DNA of 64,000 nt from JAKPQD01 sp029572965. GTDB lineage: Bacteria; Bacteroidota; Bacteroidia; Bacteroidales; DTGW01. The DNA is taken from NCBI GenBank assembly GCA_035374585.1, contig DAOSPF010000009.1:1-64000 (forward strand). The letters are read 5' to 3'. The position numbers and the translations under genes are program-made. Positions 62,965-64,000 of this stretch are shown in pieces (within the stretch, counting starts at the first letter, position 1; each line of letters begins with the position of its first letter). The notes under the pieces are model-generated. The model made no database searches and was not told where the DNA came from. It saw only the letters and a program-made list of their open reading frames with translations.

Positions 62965-63264
62965 TTACTCAAAAGCATTTACAGCGCAATGTAGAACCCT
63001 GTTTCCTGCAAGATGATAAGCAATTCTGAGCGACTCAGCTATTTCTGCTTCTGTTGCGCCCATCTTTCGGGCAACATCTGATATCCCCTTTACCCCGGAC
63101 GAACCAGCATAAGCGTCCAAAGCTAAAAGAATCAGAAATTTTGTTTTAACATCAATAGCACCGGGAGCCAACACTTTGTCATGCTGGGCAGATACCATCT
63201 GAAAAAATTCCGAATCAACTTTTCCAAGTTTTTCAATGAATGGAGGATAGTGCTTCATAATCAT
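62965..63264 (-). CDS. Carboxymuconolactone decarboxylase-fold protein without the usual cysteines
   Basis: The 99-residue protein has the CMD/AhpD helical fold (PGAIDVKTKFLILLALDAYAG and ARKMGATEAEIAESLRIAYHLAG). In AhpD-like members a CxxC motif and a following His lie in the loop after the LAL helix. Here the region reads AYAGSSGVKGISDVAR, with no Cys and no His there. Peroxidase-type chemistry is therefore unlikely, and the protein may be a decarboxylase-type or non-enzymatic member. The Crp/Fnr-like gene lies upstream on the same strand, 88 bases away. Confidence 0.8.
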   Translation of the reverse strand: MIMKHYPPFIEKLGKVDSEFFQMVSAQHDKVLAPGAIDVKTKFLILLALDAYAGSSGVKGISDVARKMGATEAEIAESLRIAYHLAGNRVLHCAVNAFE

Positions 63265-63352
63265 TTATTTAAAGTTTGACAATGTTTATTTCCACAAAAG
63301 AACCAATAGTCCCGTTCAGTTTCGTTACCCTATGGTAATAAATGCAACAAGG

Positions 63353-63925
63353 TCAGACTTTGCACATTTCGCGCCTGATACGGCTCAACGACTGAGGTGT
63401 AACGCCTATAAATGATGCAATGTAATATTGCGGGATGCGTTGTTGGATGTGCCTGAAGTCCGAAAGAAAATTCAAATACCGCTGCTCTGCTGTAGCTGTA
63501 AACGTTGTGACAATATGATTTATTGCTTTGGCAAAAGTCATTTCGAGGTATAAACGACCGAAACGCTCTCCGGTAGAGACTTTTTTGTAAAACAATTGCA
63601 TATTGTTGTATGAAATGGTATAAACCACGGTATCTTCCAATGCATAAAAGGTTTTCTTTGAAGGTGTGCGATGGATAAAGCTTTCAAAGTCGCAAACAAA
63701 TTCATTTTCAGCACTGAAAAAGAACGTCACTTCCTTTCCATCGTTGTTAACGCAATGCCGCAGCAAACCTTTTTCGACAAAAACAAACTCTTTACAAACT
63801 TCACCTTCTGTCAACAAACGCTCGTTTTCTTTCAGCTCTTTCTTTACAAAAAGCTGTTCGATAACATCAATATCCTCATCGGTAAGGCTAACAAAACGTT
63901 TTATAGCATCAATTAGGGTTTGCAT
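63353..63925 (-). CDS. Crp/Fnr-family transcriptional regulator
   Basis: The 190-residue protein has a cyclic-nucleotide-binding-like beta roll (about 25-115; ENERLLTEGEVCKEFVFVEK) and a long dimer helix. A C-terminal helix-turn-helix has the recognition segment IASFIGVTPQSLSRIRREM. The Cys residues do not form an Fnr-type iron-sulfur cluster pattern, and the phosphate-binding Arg/Ser loop of CRP is not evident, so the ligand is unknown. It may control the CMD-fold gene downstream. Confidence 0.9.
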   Translation of the reverse strand: MQTLIDAIKRFVSLTDEDIDVIEQLFVKKELKENERLLTEGEVCKEFVFVEKGLLRHCVNNDGKEVTFFFSAENEFVCDFESFIHRTPSKKTFYALEDTVVYTISYNNMQLFYKKVSTGERFGRLYLEMTFAKAINHIVTTFTATAEQRYLNFLSDFRHIQQRIPQYYIASFIGVTPQSLSRIRREMCKV

Positions 63926-64000
63926 AAATAATAATCAGACTTTCAAATATATAACAATATTAAAATCTATCACCTTTTTTCTCCACCTCTATTAATACTC

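Noticed and set aside
63666..63995. Plus-strand open frame reaching the right edge
   Set aside because: It is antisense to the Crp/Fnr gene and Ser/Lys/Phe-rich without any motif; the last 75 bases of the window show nothing else.
1..64000. tRNA, rRNA or known riboswitches
   Set aside because: Reading the intergenic regions on both strands showed no cloverleaf with a T-loop consensus and no recognisable riboswitch core. A covariance-model scan would be needed to exclude small RNAs.

Overview
The window looks like a chromosomal stretch from a free-living member of the Bacteroidota, probably class Bacteroidia. This is inferred from gene content and low GC, not from a marker-gene tree. The pointers are a complete moxR/batABCDE operon, a FecI/FecR-type sigma/anti-sigma pair, a TonB-dependent receptor with a carboxypeptidase-like N-terminal domain, a type IX secretion C-terminal domain on a polysaccharide deacetylase, six-domain ribosomal protein S1, and TAnnTTTG-like promoter boxes. 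No tRNA, rRNA, CRISPR array, prophage or transposase gene was found.

Layout. 1-2526: end of an AT-rich surface-polysaccharide or membrane-protein locus (gene tail, polytopic membrane protein, GT2 glycosyltransferase). 2813-11297: a five-PAS hybrid histidine kinase, a secreted tricorn-like protease, a small secreted protein, and a PAS protein carrying a chemoreceptor-like signalling hairpin. 11396-15801: housekeeping genes (recX, prmC, ribD, a VOC protein) and a TolC-family protein. 15940-23512: a TonB receptor followed, reading leftwards from 23512, by an ECF sigma factor, a FecR anti-sigma factor, an STN-domain surface-repeat protein and a second surface-repeat protein. This cassette is the most unusual system here: the STN signalling domain sits on a repeat protein instead of on a TonB receptor. 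23725-26451: an S41 protease lipoprotein, a secreted flavodoxin-like protein and an unknown secreted protein. 26452-27112: a long intergenic region holding a MITE-like element. 27113-32626: nucleotide-sugar genes (phosphohexomutase, rfbD, rfbC, UDP-xylose synthase, UDP-glucose dehydrogenase).

32881-40335 (plus strand): rpsA, a STAS protein, RNase Z, a TPR protein, a phosphosulfolactate synthase (ComA) homologue, aroE and a TIGR01212 radical SAM protein. 40336-49238 (minus strand): the aerotolerance-type operon moxR, a small secreted protein, a DUF58 protein, a membrane protein and batA-batE. 49650-53902: an EamA transporter, a T9SS-sorted deacetylase, an alpha/beta hydrolase, acylphosphatase and a GNAT acetyltransferase. 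54204-56133: a lipoprotein gene whose promoter spacer is a run of 17 A residues (a phase-variation candidate), a toxin-antitoxin pair with the PIN toxin broken by one stop codon, and a small basic protein. 56251-58512: cysN and cysD (ATP sulfurylase). 58705-60632: two unknown exported proteins. 60663-62800: cytochrome c maturation system II (ccsA, resB), with a heptanucleotide tandem repeat between the genes. 62965-63925: a carboxymuconolactone-decarboxylase-fold protein and a Crp/Fnr regulator.

Several intergenic regions hold small palindromes and nested inverted repeats that look like dispersed, non-coding repeat families.
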